DNA from: Aplectana chamaeleonis | Taxonomy: Eukaryota > Nematoda > Chromadorea > Rhabditida > Cosmocercidae | Length of the DNA stretch: 64,000 nucleotides | Reading direction: 5' to 3' | Assembly: GCA_029168955.1 (NCBI GenBank) | Contig: JAPDOI010000905.1 | Span: forward strand, 1 to 64,000 | Shown: positions 1-10,689 of the stretch, piece after piece | Numbering within the stretch: position 1 is the first letter of the stretch | How the letters are laid out: every line of letters begins with the position of its first letter | Notes under the pieces: model-generated | What the model saw: only the letters and a program-made list of their open reading frames with translations | The model's database searches: none | What the model was told of the DNA's origin: nothing | Made by a program: the position numbers and the translations under genes

Positions 1-99
1 CTAGGAACGCTCAAAATGCTTGACCACATTATGAAGAACCTAAAGGTATTCAAGAAAGATCCCATTCGCCAAAACTTAGAAAAATATTGAATGTTTTAT

Positions 100-174
100 G
101 GCGTGGGTGCGCAGTGTGTACACGCGGTCTATTAGGTGTTAATGGACCGCGTGTCTACACTGCGCACCCACGCC
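100..174. repeat. 75-bp hairpin (inverted repeat)
   Basis: Two 30-base arms (100-129 and 145-174) are complementary at 28 of 30 positions around a 15-base loop. The arms are GC-rich (outer bases GGCGTGGGTGCGC) while the flanks are AT-rich. No target duplication is clear. It may be the remnant of a tiny palindromic element. Confidence 0.75.
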
Positions 175-304
175 AAAAACTCGATTTTTTCGTTTTACTT
201 CAAGAAAAACGGTTTCCTTCTGATTATTGCTTTTATATCTATGCTTAATCCAACTTCCATAACTGGTACGCAGATATAAAGCGCCATAGATTTCTATTTT
301 ATAT

Positions 305-1032
305 AGGCAATTACAACAAAAAATCAATTTAAAAACTCACTGAAGTGATTGGCCGTGGGGCGCGCCGGTCTACTACGGGAGCTAGCCGTGGAACGCGCGG
401 TCTCCTAAATGTTGAAGGCTTGGGTCGTATGGCCCCTAGTAGAACGCTGACGCCGTTGGAAGCGTCAAAAACGAGTCAGAACTACTAAACTTGAGCAATG
501 CAAATCTGAAATTTTCGACAACTCCGCCCCTGAGCTTCGACAGCTCCGCCCCTCCAATATTCAAAAACGGTAACTTTGGCTGGTTTTTGAGGCTTCCAAC
601 GAGGAGAGCGTACTCTGGTACAGGCTTCAAGAGTCTATCGGCTTCGCTATCTCAGCCGTTTTGTCGTTAGTATTCGCTATTTCAACCGCGCGGGCATAAA
701 TCGTTCATTTTTACACCATACCAGAAACAATCGTTATTCCCTGCCCTAACTGCATGTACTTTTTGTCGGTTTTTCGTTAGTTCCCAGAACTACCACCGAT
801 TACAAATCTTCGATTTATGTCTGCTAAAAATCGATGTTAATTTTTGAACGTGCCTGTTGGCTTTAAAGGCAGCAGACATGCTCAAAAAAGGTATCAATTT
901 TATGTAATAAATCGAAGGTTTGAAGCTAGTTGTAGGGGAAACTGGCGAAAAAAACGACGAAAGCTGCATGCAAATAAAGGATTAACTGCTGTTTTTGTCA
1001 TGGGGTAAAATTGGACGAGTTATGCCCGAGGC
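305..1032 (+). repeat. Dispersed repeat, copy 1
   Basis: This stretch is nearly the same as 4708-5440, in the same orientation. Shared landmarks include the motif GGGGCGCGCCGGTCTACTAC near 358 and 4759, and the closing motif TTGGACGAGTTATGCCCGAG near 1012 and 5407. Copy 2 lies inside a TTAA-flanked inverted-repeat element, so copy 1 is probably a truncated member of that family. The open frame at 436-630 minus is repeated in copy 2 and looks non-coding. Confidence 0.75.
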
Positions 1033-1094
1033 CGAGCGGATGAAATCGCTTGGCTTTCTCCTGACGTGGACGCGCAAACGCCTGACGTAGACGC

Positions 1095-2330
1095 GCAACT
1101 TGACTTCCTTTGCGATGGGGGTAGACCACAAACACTTGGTTAGAGAATTGAATGCAGACGTAGCTTCCGCACATCGTTGTCGAATATCCGCTGCATAACT
1201 ACCATCGTTCTTCGGCAAACAGCCCAAATAACAGAAATCATCCACCAGTTCGATACGTTGTCCGTCCACACAAACTCCCGTTGAAGGCCTCTGAGAGCTC
1301 TTTCCACATCTGCCTGCATTTGTCCGGGACGAAGACGAAGTCCATAGGCTGCGGCATGATTTCGGAACGAGGTTCTGCACAATCCTTCGCAGTTTTGCGT
1401 TGTTTTCCAGCGAATAACATTGCCAATGTCGTCGGCGTACTCCAGGTCGACAAGGGAGCGTCCTGATGGTGTTAGGATCACATCCGCAGGAAACTGTCCT
1501 GCAACTCTACGCATGATGTCATCAACGGCGAAGTTGAAAAGAAAAGGTCCTGCAACGGTTCCTTGCCTTACTCCTGTTTTCACCTCGAAAGCTGACGTAA
1601 ATCCGACAGGTGTACGAACTGCTGCAGTTGTTCCTCTGTTCATGTCCTCGATTAACCAAGCATACTTTTCCGGCACTCCATCTGCTCGCAGAGCATTGAG
1701 CAATCGATCACGATAAGGAGAGTCGAATGCGGCTTCAAAGTCCAAAAAAAACAAGCTGTAATGGATTCGAATACCGCTGCCATGATTCAACTACTCTTCT
1801 CACGACGGACACTTGGTCGATGGTCGATCTTCCAGGTCGAAAACCGGCTTTGCTTCCATCTCTGGTCGTTCCTTCCACGATGTTTGATAAGTCGCTCGAG
1901 AATGATACGTTCTAAAACCTTAGTACATGACACGAAGTAGAGAAGATTCCCTCCTGTAGTTCTTAGAGATCCGTGACGGATAGCTTCTTGTGAAGAGGTA
2001 CGATGATCGCATGTCTCCCACGAATCAGGGTATCCTTTCGCTCATCCATATAGAACGGATGGGTGTTGGTCATTTCACGAATCCAGACAGACGGAGGAAA
2101 AGAGCTTTCCAGCATTTTCAGCAGTGATGTTGTCATCTCCACCTGCCTTTCCATTCTTCATTTTCCGGACACAATCCAAAACTTCAGACTCAGTCAGCGA
2201 GTTTCCTCACTGACATCGCAATGTGCTCTCTGAACATGTGTGGGAGCTCAGGTACTGATGGCGCTGGACGATTCAGTAGTGAACTGGAAGTAATCCTCCC
2301 CATACAGGCAGCGTCGCATCACCAACTGCA
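1095..2330 (-). pseudogene. RTE-type LINE reverse transcriptase, decayed
   Basis: Minus-strand pieces match a non-LTR reverse transcriptase in order. The fingers part has HAIIVPLHKK (about 2055-2020). Motif A is FFLDFEAAFDSP (near 1740). Motif B is TGVRQGTVAGPFLFN (near 1570). Motif C is EYADD (near 1435). A following thumb segment has DFCYLGCLPKN and AFNSLTKCLWSTP (1240-1110). The pieces lie in different frames with stops between them, so no full protein can be made. The copy stops at about 1095 without a clear 3' tail and abuts the dispersed repeat. It belongs with the endonuclease piece directly upstream at 2369-3677. The RTE clade is assigned from the pattern of motifs; I could not build a tree. 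Confidence 0.8.
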
Positions 2331-2368
2331 ACTCCATTGGTAGTGTTCAGAGACAGGAGAACATCTCT

Positions 2369-3677
2369 TCATCTTCCCGCTATACTGTCGCAGCGGCAAC
2401 GGTGTAGGCTTTCCTCCGGATTCTTCTTCTCCTCCCAAGCCTTCTCGAACTCCTTAGCTCTACACGTCCACTCTCGTTCGCGGTCACTTTGAAGCTGCCG
2501 ACGCAACTTCCTCCTCAGACGCTTCTCCTCCACGAAGTTTCCTGCAGTTCGGAGAGCACATACCCTGTTGTAAGTAGACGTCGTTTCCTCTGAGACGTAG
2601 GCGAACTTCTTCTTAGGCTGTACAACCGGGAGTGCCTCTTTCGAAGCGTCCTGGATGCACTTGACAAAAGAATCCGCGTCGCGAAGCTTCTTCTTCGTCC
2701 ATACTCCGATGTGAATAGAAACGCGTTGTCGGAAATTCCTTCTGCACTCTTCATCTCTGAGACTTGTCATGTCAATCCTCTGGAGAGGCTGAGCCCCTCG
2801 CTTCCTCTTATAAATCCTCGCAGTGAAGTTCAACAGAACAGGACGGTGATCCGAATCGAATGCGGCATCCCACATAGCTCTAGATCTTCGAATGTCCGAT
2901 ACTGGAATATTCCTCGTCAGGACATAGTCAAGCTGTAGTTTCAAAGTTGTCATCTTCCGCTTCCGCTGCTCTTCTGGAGATAGCTAGGTTGGTCCCTGCC
3001 ACGTAAGCTGATGGCGGCGATGATTCCTCTTGAATGTCGATGCAATAATCAGACCACTTCGTTGACAAAAGTCGACAAGGCGGTAGCCATTGTGCGATGT
3101 TTGCTTCACTGGGTAGAACCATTTACTAAGTACTTCGGATTCCTGATCAAGTCCCATCTTCGCATTTGCGTCAATCTCCACGACAACAGCGGACAAGGTA
3201 TCCTGGCCAGCAACGTAATGAGTTCCTCAAAAAACGCATCCTTCGAATTGTCCTCGGCGGTTTCAATGGGCACATGAGCGCTCACTATCTACAGATTGAA
3301 TCCTCGTGATCCTGCAGTCGTACGAATGCATTCCGGCACGACGTTGAGCCAAACTCCTTGACCATACCATTAAAATCCTTCCTTACAGCTATTGCGCAGC
3401 CTCCCGCTCTCCTATCATCAGCGTTACCGCAGCAGATGGCGTACTCTCCGACGTTGATGACGGGTCTATCCTTGAGGCGAGTTTCCTGCAAAGCAGCAAA
3501 CGGTGCATGGAAATAGCTCAGAAGTCTGGACAGGGCAGTTTGTTGGATATCGCTCGACAGCGATCGACAGTTCAGGGTGGCGAAATTGTGGCTTGTGGCC
3601 AAAGACTCCATGAACTCCCTTGGTACGGATCCTAAGGTGTTGTGGACCAGAGGCCTTAGTGTGCCGGACGGCAGCAA
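2369..3677 (-). pseudogene. LINE apurinic-type endonuclease domain, decayed
   Basis: Three minus-strand fragments form an exonuclease-endonuclease-phosphatase domain, which nicks target DNA during LINE insertion. The first (3677-3285) has TLNCRSLSS and ALQETRL, the active-site Asn and Glu blocks. The middle (about 3277-2984) has VVVEIDANAKMG, matching the Asp/Asn block. The last (2953-2369) has QLDYVLTRNIP and SDHRPV, the C-terminal Asp-His block, then a basic, coiled-coil-like linker toward the reverse transcriptase. Stops or frameshifts lie near 3280 and 2970, so the copy is dead. With the reverse transcriptase at 1095-2330 it makes one LINE, 5'-truncated near 3680. Confidence 0.82.
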
Positions 3678-3680
3678 CTT

Positions 3681-4345
3681 TATGCAATGTATGGGATACT
3701 TTCGCGATATATGTAGTTGTGCACGCTATATCGCTCGAACGTTCCCTGTGTACACTCAAACGTCTGCTGGGTTCAGTAGAAGCAGGGGCACCAACGAGCA
3801 GGTACCAACAGACTTGTATACACACCCCCGAAAGGAATTCATGCATATTGTAATAGGAAAAAAAGGTGAAAGGAAACAATACCAGCTCTACAGCAGTAAA
3901 AGGGATCAACGTCTTTATGCATAACGATGTAGTAGCAGCATTTTAGACTAGCCAGAGTTTTAGCTCATAAGACGTACTTTCAGACGATTTACATGCATTA
4001 ATGGAGCCTATTAATGCTTCGATCTCTCACTTCGTAGATTGAACAACGTACGTCCCCCCATACAATTTCAGATTTTCAGAGATCCGAAAACAGATTTGGA
4101 ATCTCCGTGAAATTCTCTGCAAACTGGTATTTAACAACCCTCCCATAGCCTCAAAATTTTGGGAAAATTGCCGAAAACCCGTTTTCTCGTTGTCCAATAA
4201 TGTTGTCCAGAACCACGCCTTTGACCAAAATTGGACAACGCAGGTCTTTCCTTTAAAAATGCAATCCTGAGTTCGCGAAGGCCCTATTTTTATTCTAGCC
4301 CTACCCTCTGCAAACTACGGTAAGATCGCCTGGATACCCCGCAGC
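3681..4345. other. No gene seen
   Basis: This AT-rich stretch separates the LINE from the next element. I found no coding pattern, RNA gene or clear inverted repeat. Confidence 0.5.
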
Positions 4346-4349
4346 TTAA

Positions 4350-6227
4350 AAGCAGCATACACGCTCGTAAACGTGGTTGAGATAACTTAGGAAATGGAAT
4401 ATTGGCATGGCACTGAACACAACGCCTACGGATTTTGAAGTGTCCAAAAGGCCCACAATGACGCAGGGGTTCTGGGCTATTCCCACCATCAGCGACGTTT
4501 GCGGGTGGTACAGTAAGTGTAATACGTAAACCACATACACCGACGACGGCGACAGTGGCCCAGAACCCGTTTTGGAGGAGATTGCAAATACATGGGGCGG
4601 GCAGGTACAAGGGTAGACTAACGTTTCGGCGGTTTCGCCCTCTTCGGAGTCTGAAAAAGGTCGAATCTATGTGTAAAATTACTCGGCCAAACGTAGTTTT
4701 GTTGTTTTTTCAATTACAACAAAAAATCAAATTAAAAGCTCACTGAAGTGATTGGCCGTGGGGCGCGCCGGTCTACTACGGGAGCTAGCCGTGGAACGCG
4801 CGGTCTCCTAAGTGTTGAAGGCTTGGGTCGTATGGCCCCTAGTAGAACGCTCACGCCGTTGGAAGCGTCAAAAACGAGTCAGAACTACTAAACTTGAGCA
4901 ATGCAAATCGAAAATTTTCGACAACTCCGCCCCTGAGCTTCGACAGCTCCGCCCCTCCACTATTCAGAAACGGTGACTTTGGCTGGTTTTTGAGGCTTCC
5001 AACGAGGAGAGCGTACTCTGGTACAGGCTTCAAGAGTCTATCGGCTTCGCTATCTCAGCCGTTTTGTCGTTAGTATTCGCTATTTCAACCGCGCGGGCAT
5101 AAATCGTTCATTTTTACACCATACCAGAAACAATCGTTATTCCTGTAACTGCATGCAATTTTTGTCGGTTTTTTCGTTAGTTCCCAGAACTACCGATTAC
5201 AAATCTTCGATTTATGTCATAAAATCGATGTAAATTTTTGAAAGTGCCTGTTGCCTTTAAAGGCAGCAGACACGCTCAAAAAAGGTATCGATTTTATGTC
5301 ATAAATCAAAGGTTTGAAGCTAGTAGTATGGGAAACTAACGAAAAAACCGACGAAAACTGCATGCAAATACAGAAATAACGGCTGTTTTTGATATGTGGT
5401 AAAATTGGACGAGTTATGCCCGAGCGGTTGAAATAGCTAATACTACCGATAAAACGGTTGGGATAGCGAAGCCGATAGACTCTTACAGCCTGTACTAGAA
5501 TGCTCACCTCGTTGGAAGCTTCAAAAATCAGCCGAAGTGACCGTATTCGTACAGTTTACCGCAATGTTAAAAGGAGATGGTGCGGTTGCGGTCACACACT
5601 AAAACTACGGTGGAAGACGCCAGATTTCATCATCATTCGACAGCACAGCTGATTTTCGGGTGAGTTATGGTTTTTCTTTTTTTTTTATTGTTTGCTTCGG
5701 CATTAATTTTGTATCTTAGCCTTATAATAATAATACGAAAAGGGGCTTTTCTTAGTGTGCGTGAGGAATTTGCCGTTTTTTTTCGATTTTGACACAGAAT
5801 TTTGAAAAAAGAAACACTTCGAAGCCGGAACAAACGGCAAATTTCCCTCACGCGTTGAGAATAGCCCCCATTCGAATATTTAAACAATTAGAAACAAAAT
5901 TAATGCCGAGAGAAACCAAAAAAAAAGAAAAACCGTAACCTACCCAGAAAATCAGCTGCGCTGTCGATCTATAATGAAATCTGGCGTCTTCCACCGTAGT
6001 TTCAATGTGTGACCGCAACCGCACCATGTTCTTTAAACATTGCGGTAAACTGTATATTGAGGGGCGGGGTTGAAGGCTCATGGGCGCGGCTGACGAGAAT
6101 TTTGGACTCAAATTTATTAGTTTTCACTCGTTTTTGACGCTTCCAACGGCTTGAGCGTTCTACTAGGGGCCATAGGACCCATGTAGCGTAGTTATCTCAG
6201 CAACCTTTTCGAGCGTGTCTGCTGCCT
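4350..6227. mobile_element. TTAA-flanked inverted-repeat element (AGGCAGCA type)
   Basis: TTAA at 4346-4349 and 6228-6231 flanks ends that are inverted copies. The left reads A(A/G)GCAGCATACACGCTCG, and the right, reversed, reads AGGCAGCAGACACGCTCG. The match continues to GAGATAAC. TTAA duplication is typical of piggyBac-type elements, but there is no transposase here. It contains dispersed-repeat copy 2 (4708-5440) and a 501-bp TA element. Positions 4606-4697 match 59413-59505 almost exactly; both lie just inside ends of this type. Related single ends occur at 43203 and 59345. Confidence 0.7.
5552..6052. mobile_element. 501-bp palindromic TA element (CAGTTTACCGC ends)
   Basis: TA at 5550-5551 and 6053-6054 flanks the ends CAGTTTACCGCAATG and its complement. 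The two arms (about 5552-5800 and 5810-6052) pair over most of their length. CAGT ends with TA duplication fit a non-autonomous Tc1/mariner-type element. It is inserted in the TTAA element around it. The open frames 5633-5887 and 5848-6111 (minus) are the two arms read in opposite directions and do not look real. Confidence 0.8.
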
Positions 6228-6446
6228 TTAACCAGCGCGACGACCCGCCGTCGTTAGCGCTTTATTAATAACTTGCTCGCACCTCGCCCAGTCTCCGCCC
6301 ATGAGACAAATGGCCCGCCACTACATCACACGCGACCGGGTGAGGTAAGAGTAAGATAAAATTTACCCTGCAATTAGTTCATGAATACGGCGCCTGGAAT
6401 ATGTTTATATTTAGAGGACGAAACTTAGGTGAACGAGTTGTCTTAA

Positions 6447-6860
6447 AGGCACAGTACACCCTCAGACATGAATTTTGAGATTTTCATGTATGTAATTGTG
6501 TAGTAGACTCCTCCTGTATAACACGTGCCAAATGCGATATCTCAATTCCTTCAAATAATTGAGATATAAGCGATCACCACAGGCCCGACCCCTAACAGAT
6601 TTTCGAACTCGATAGCGGATCGATGGATGGATGAATTCTAACAAGCCGTCGCTCTTCTGTCCACTGTTGGGCTGTCTCCTTACCCTGGCTCGCTCTCGCA
6701 CAACGATTGCGAATAAGGAGAAATACAGGCCTGAGACAACTCGTCCACCAATTTTTCACCCTCAAAACCTAGGCATCTTTGAAGAGCCATAACTCTGTTC
6801 ATAGGGGGTCCTGGACGATTTCAGAGATACCACTGTGATCAGCTTGTGACATTCTCCAAG
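6447..6860 (+). mobile_element. Truncated TTAA element (AGGCACAG type)
   Basis: TTAA at 6443-6446 is followed by AGGCACAGTACACCCTCAG, the same end as at 8445 and 51005. The body matches the complete 426-bp copy at 51005-51430 up to the segment CCACTGTGATCAGC. The right end is missing and GC-rich unrelated sequence follows (6870-7030, with scattered GCGACG motifs). Confidence 0.75.
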
Positions 6861-7105
6861 AGTTGATGTTGCGTCGTTGCTCGCAGCGACGAGCAGTGGT
6901 GGGCGATGCAATATCGACTAAATTCAGCGACGAGGGCGACCGACGCGGCGACGATAATGTTCGGAAAATTTTTTGTCGCCGCGTCAAGGATGACGCTCGG
7001 CGACCAGTGGCCGGTCGGTGCAACTCTGTAGACCCCTTTAGGCCTGTATTTCTCTTCACAGGATGAAGGAACAGACCGGCAAGGAAGTGAAAACCAAAGA
7101 CCCGA

Positions 7106-8411
7106 TTATCTAACTGTTTTGCTTTGCTACGGATTAGTATGATTTGGAAATGTGACATTTGTGAGAAACTCTTTAAAAGAAGTGAAATGTCTCATGCTAC
7201 TGATTTGGCATGGGAATACTCTGAGAGAATGCCCCGCAATCGTTCACGGTTAGAATTCACTCGGTTTCTCATGGGGGCCGAGAGGATACTAGCATGGGGC
7301 TATTGAGGAACGATCGCTAGATTCTACCAATCTCAAACTGAGAGCGTACAGTGTTTGTTCATCGATGCTCCCGCAATGATCCACCGCGGAATCGCGAGGA
7401 ATCGAGCCCGGGGCATTCGCGGAACGGTGGCCAGATTCTACCGGCCTCCAACCCTGATCGTGCCGCATCCATGCCCTCTCGGTGTTTCAGCCGAACGGGT
7501 GTTGCCTATCAGATCAACACGAAGCTATAAGGTAATGCACGTGCCGTATTTCGCGCTGCTTTACAAATCTGCACAGCATGAGAGCATGGAACCAGGGGGA
7601 AACGATCACGGTACCATCGCGGATCGCGAGTTCACCACGGTACTAGCGCGGTAAACTTGGTAACCATTGTGAAACTGTCACGGTACGAGCACGAGAAAGT
7701 CAACGTATAGGTCGATTGGGTAACTATCGCGGAACGGACGCTGATCGCGGGACTAGGGGGAGACGAGCACGGTACCATCGCGGGAGAATCACGGTGCTAG
7801 CGCAAAGGATTCTCTCAGAGTAAACTCGAAAGAAGCGCTAAAAACTCAGTGAAAAGATTCATCGTTGATTTGGCTGTGCACTTGTTTACTAAACAACAAA
7901 AATTGAGTGTGACATTGAAAAACCAAATCACGCACTTCTTACTGAGCATTTATGTACTCATGTGACAGCAGTTCTCTTAGTTGACGACATCCGCATAAAC
8001 ACACTACGTGACGTTATTTCCACTTTCTTTATTGATAGTCAATCGGAAGCGAACGCGTCAAATAATTTAGTAATGCTTGAAAATCAATATTTCTGAACGA
8101 TTGAGGTGGGAGACGCATCATAATTTTGCAAGGACTTGAGACTTGTTAACCTAAACTGCAAGCGTTAGGTTGATTTCAGAAGAGAAGCGCGTGATTTGGT
8201 TTTTCAATGTCACACTCAATTTTTGTTGTTTAGTAAACAAGTGCACAGCCAAATCAACGATGAATCATTTCACTGAGTTTTTAGCGCTTCTTTCGAGTTT
8301 ATTCTCATGCCAAATCAGTAGCACAAAACATTTCACTTCTTTTACCGAGTTTCTCACAAATGTTACATTTCCAAATCATACTATACCGTAGCTAGCAAAA
8401 CAGTTAGATAA
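7106..8411. mobile_element. Foldback element with GATTTGGCA-type repeats
   Basis: The left arm (7106-7218 continued at 7821-7945) pairs with the right arm (8178-8411). Ends read TTATCTAACTGTTTTGCT and its complement. Inside both arms, motifs such as GATTTGG(C/A) and AAGTGAAATGT recur every few tens of bases. The same motifs and arrangement occur at 55160-55790 and in the arms at 26767 and 33519, so this is a family. No transposase is encoded. A 602-bp element has split the left arm. Confidence 0.75.
7219..7820. mobile_element. 602-bp TA element nested in the foldback arm
   Basis: TA at 7217-7218 and 7821-7822 flanks the ends CTCTGAGAGAAT and ATTCTCTCAGAG. Removing it restores the left arm of the foldback to match its right arm exactly across the joint (GAATAAACTCG). 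The interior is GC-rich with repeated ACGGTACCATCGCGG motifs (near 7608 and 7770). The same CTCTGAGA ends bound the 15-kb unit at 23275-38292. Confidence 0.82.
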
Positions 8412-8639
8412 TTTCATTTTATTTTAGCAAAGGTTTCCTTTTAAAGGCACAGTACACCCTAAGATATGACTTTTCAAATGTTCATGCAGTTCTGTAGTAG
8501 ACCCCTCTTGCGAAACAATTGCCGATCCATCATCCTAGCACCACCACAGTTCACACCCTTTTTCATGATTTCCGAACCCAATAACGACTAGATGAACGGA
8601 TGAATCGCAACCGCGTTTTCGATTTTCACTCCTTTGCCG

Positions 8640-9247
8640 GTCCTCCCACTTCGGTCATACACACGATCCGTAACGCTTGGCGTACTCCCAGTTGGGTCCC
8701 GCCCTCTTTCCCGGTGCTGGCGCTTTTTCAGTCGAGTCCCACACACTATTCCCGGCGCTTTGAGCACCTGAAGTTGGGTCCCGCACACGTTCTCCGGCGC
8801 TTGGCGTGCTCCAAGTTGGGTCCCGCACATTTTCTCCGGAGCTCGGCGCTTTTTAATTGGGGTCTCGCACGCGTTCCCCGTCGCACGGCACGCTTTCAGT
8901 TGGGTCGCGAGCACGTTCCCCGGCGCTTGGCGCACTTCCAGTCAGGTCGCACACACGTTCTGTGGCGCTTGGCGTGCTCCCAGTTAGATCGCTCCCACTT
9001 TCCCCGGCGCTTGGCGCCCTCACAGTTGGGTCCCGCACCCTTCCGGGTGCCTGCTGCCTTTTCAGTCAAGTCCCGCACTCTCTCCCCTGCGCTTTGCGCA
9101 TTTTCATTCGGGTTCCGCACACGTTTCCTGGCGCTTGGCGCACTTCCAATCGGATCCCACACACGTTTTGTGGCGTTTGGCACACGTCCAGTTGGGTACC
9201 GCGCACGTTTCTTTGAGCATGGCACTCTTCCAGTCGGATCCCACACA
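8640..9247 (+). repeat. 42-bp minisatellite, array 1 (about 14 units)
   Basis: Units of 42 bases repeat, each with CGGCGCTTGGCGCACT, then a CCAGTTGGGTCCCGCACAC block. Divergence between units is considerable. The same layout (a CGTCC-like block, CACTCCCA, GGGTCC and GCACAC) is seen in arrays at 34817-37275, 40450-42110 and, inverted, 53043-54945. Since 42 is a multiple of three, long frames open on both strands here (8600-9298 plus, 8588-8935 minus). These are repeat by-products. Confidence 0.88.
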
Positions 9248-9596
9248 ATAAACGGTGTGCATACGGTTCCTGATGGACGTAAAGGAGACCTACTCTAACG
9301 CTTGCAATCAATTCACTCTTATCACAATACCACTCCATTTTTTCTCGATTGGCCAACCATGTTTCTTATCATTCAAAAGTTTCACCGGACTCACACACAG
9401 ACCCACAGACACACATTTTAAAACTCACAAATTTTTCAATATCTCGAGAACCATAAAGCAGATTTTGCTGAAACTTGGGCAGTGTTAAGAACCTTTACTG
9501 CTCTACATTTTGTTAAAATGTCAAGTTTGGAACTATCTTCCAAACCGAGATTCCGTAACGAGGGGTATGCGCAGAAGCAATCCTTTTCTAAATCAG

Positions 9597-9615
9597 GTGC
9601 GCGCTTCGCGCGCAC
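9597..9615. repeat. Stable hairpin with TTC/GAA loop
   Basis: GTGCGCGC, TTC, GCGCGCAC forms an 8-bp perfect stem with a three-base loop. It lies just downstream of array 1. A hairpin of the same shape lies at 37876-37896, and another is in every 113-bp satellite unit. Confidence 0.7.
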
Positions 9616-9662
9616 AACAATTGAAAAGCTTCCATCTAGCCGCTAATAAGTTCGAAAGTTAA

Positions 9663-10104
9663 GAGCAGTATTCACGATAAATTTCCTTTCCGATATCTCC
9701 ACGGCTTACGGAAGGTCTGGTGCCCTATATAGCAAGGCAAAAAAGGACACGAAAGACGCGTTTTTGAGCAAAAATAGGCCCTCTCTTGTTTACGTTGATT
9801 TTTGAGCGTGGAGGAATTGACCGCTAGAAGGATGATACCTATCCGTACACTGAAGCGATCAGCTCACTTATCAACACTTCCTCGACTTGATGATTCCTGT
9901 AATCTGAGTCTTCATTTGTTCATTCCGAGGGGGCGGATCTGGAGCACAGGCGTGGCTGGGGCACCAAAACGCTTGTTTGCCTCCGTTATTTTGCCGCTCC
10001 TGGCTCGTTTTCTAAAGTTCTTTCGACACTGGGAGCCTAGGATCCTTCTCGCCTATCATTTCACTGTGGAAAGTCAACGAGGATGATCATCGTGAACGCT
10101 GCCT
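9663..10104. mobile_element. 442-bp TTAA element, type B copy 1
   Basis: TTAA at 9659-9662 is followed by a GAGCAGTATTCACGATAAA end. The right end is ATCATCGTGAACGCTGCCT. It matches 56227-56669 along its length, and also the split copy at 39697-39725 plus 42385-42803. The right TTAA is not preserved. The 94-residue frame at 9802-10086 recurs in other copies with indels and is probably not a gene. Confidence 0.8.
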
Positions 10105-10262
10105 GCAAAAAAAAAGGCGTGGCTGTTGGTGGTTGCGTATATCTCAATTATCTGGAGAAATTGAGATCTCGCACTCGGTAAGTGTTATACGGAAGGCGTC
10201 TACTACACAATCACATGGAAATAACAAAATTCATATCTGAGGGTGTGTGTACTGTGCCTCTA

Positions 10263-10631
10263 ATAGGAACTTCGAGCTTGCGGTTCTGCGTGAAAGCTAA
10301 ACTTCTAATCGCGAGTGCTGTGTTCAGAAATATTTAGGAGGAATCAAGAAGACTTCGATCATTCAAACATAGTAGAAGGAAAATGTAATCGTAATATTCA
10401 TTCTAAGAAATAAAGTAGCCATGGTACGAAAAGAGTTGGTTGGAGCATTTCGAGAAGTCGCAAATTACGTGACGTCCGGAGTTCCGCGCTCCTAAAAAAT
10501 GGGAAAATCTTCAGTGAACTCATGAAAACAGTAAAAGTGCTTACGGGATTGGACTTTGATCCACGTCGAACTTTGCAAGCCTGGTACTGGTTGACAAAAT
10601 TACTGAAAAGTACTTGTTAACGGCTATTAGA
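10263..10631. other. No gene seen
   Basis: This is AT-rich unique-looking sequence between the 1.8-kb element and the gene-like remnant beside the palindrome. I see no coding or structural signal. Confidence 0.4.
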
Positions 10632-10689
10632 TCAAATAAAAACCATGCATCCGAAGACAATGTAGGGACCCATGATTTGGTTCCATGTA
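10632..10689 (-). pseudogene. Possible 3' end of an interrupted coding segment
   Basis: Read on the minus strand, this short segment continues in frame from 15117 if the 4.4-kb palindrome and one TA copy are removed. It then adds about 19 residues ending in the hydrophobic GPYIVFGCMVFI and a TGA stop. The exact in-frame joint is the only support. I do not recognise the protein. Confidence 0.3.

Larger units (their letters stand above)
8445..10259. mobile_element. 1.8-kb AGGCACAG-type element carrying a minisatellite
   Basis: TTAA at 8441-8444 precedes AGGCACAGTACACCCT. The far end near 10105-10259 is the inverted counterpart, pairing over about 150 bases (including the ATCTCAATT and TAGTAGAC blocks). 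It finishes GTACTGTGCCT followed by CTAA, a likely mutated TTAA. Inside are the first 42-bp array (8640-9247) and a nested 442-bp element (9663-10104). It encodes no transposase. Confidence 0.72.

Noticed and set aside
8600..9298. 232-residue frame rich in Pro, Arg and Phe
   Set aside because: It covers array 1 almost exactly, and overlapping frames on the minus strand are similar in length.
9802..10086. 94-residue frame conserved in three type B element copies (also 42532-42786 and 56367-56642)
   Set aside because: Similarity is that of the DNA element as a whole. Lengths differ through indels and there is no transposase motif.
8445..10259. Helitron around array 1, by analogy with array 3
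   Set aside because: No TC start or hairpin plus CTAG end at an A|T joint was found. The CTAG near 8588 belongs to the AGGCACAG-type element body.
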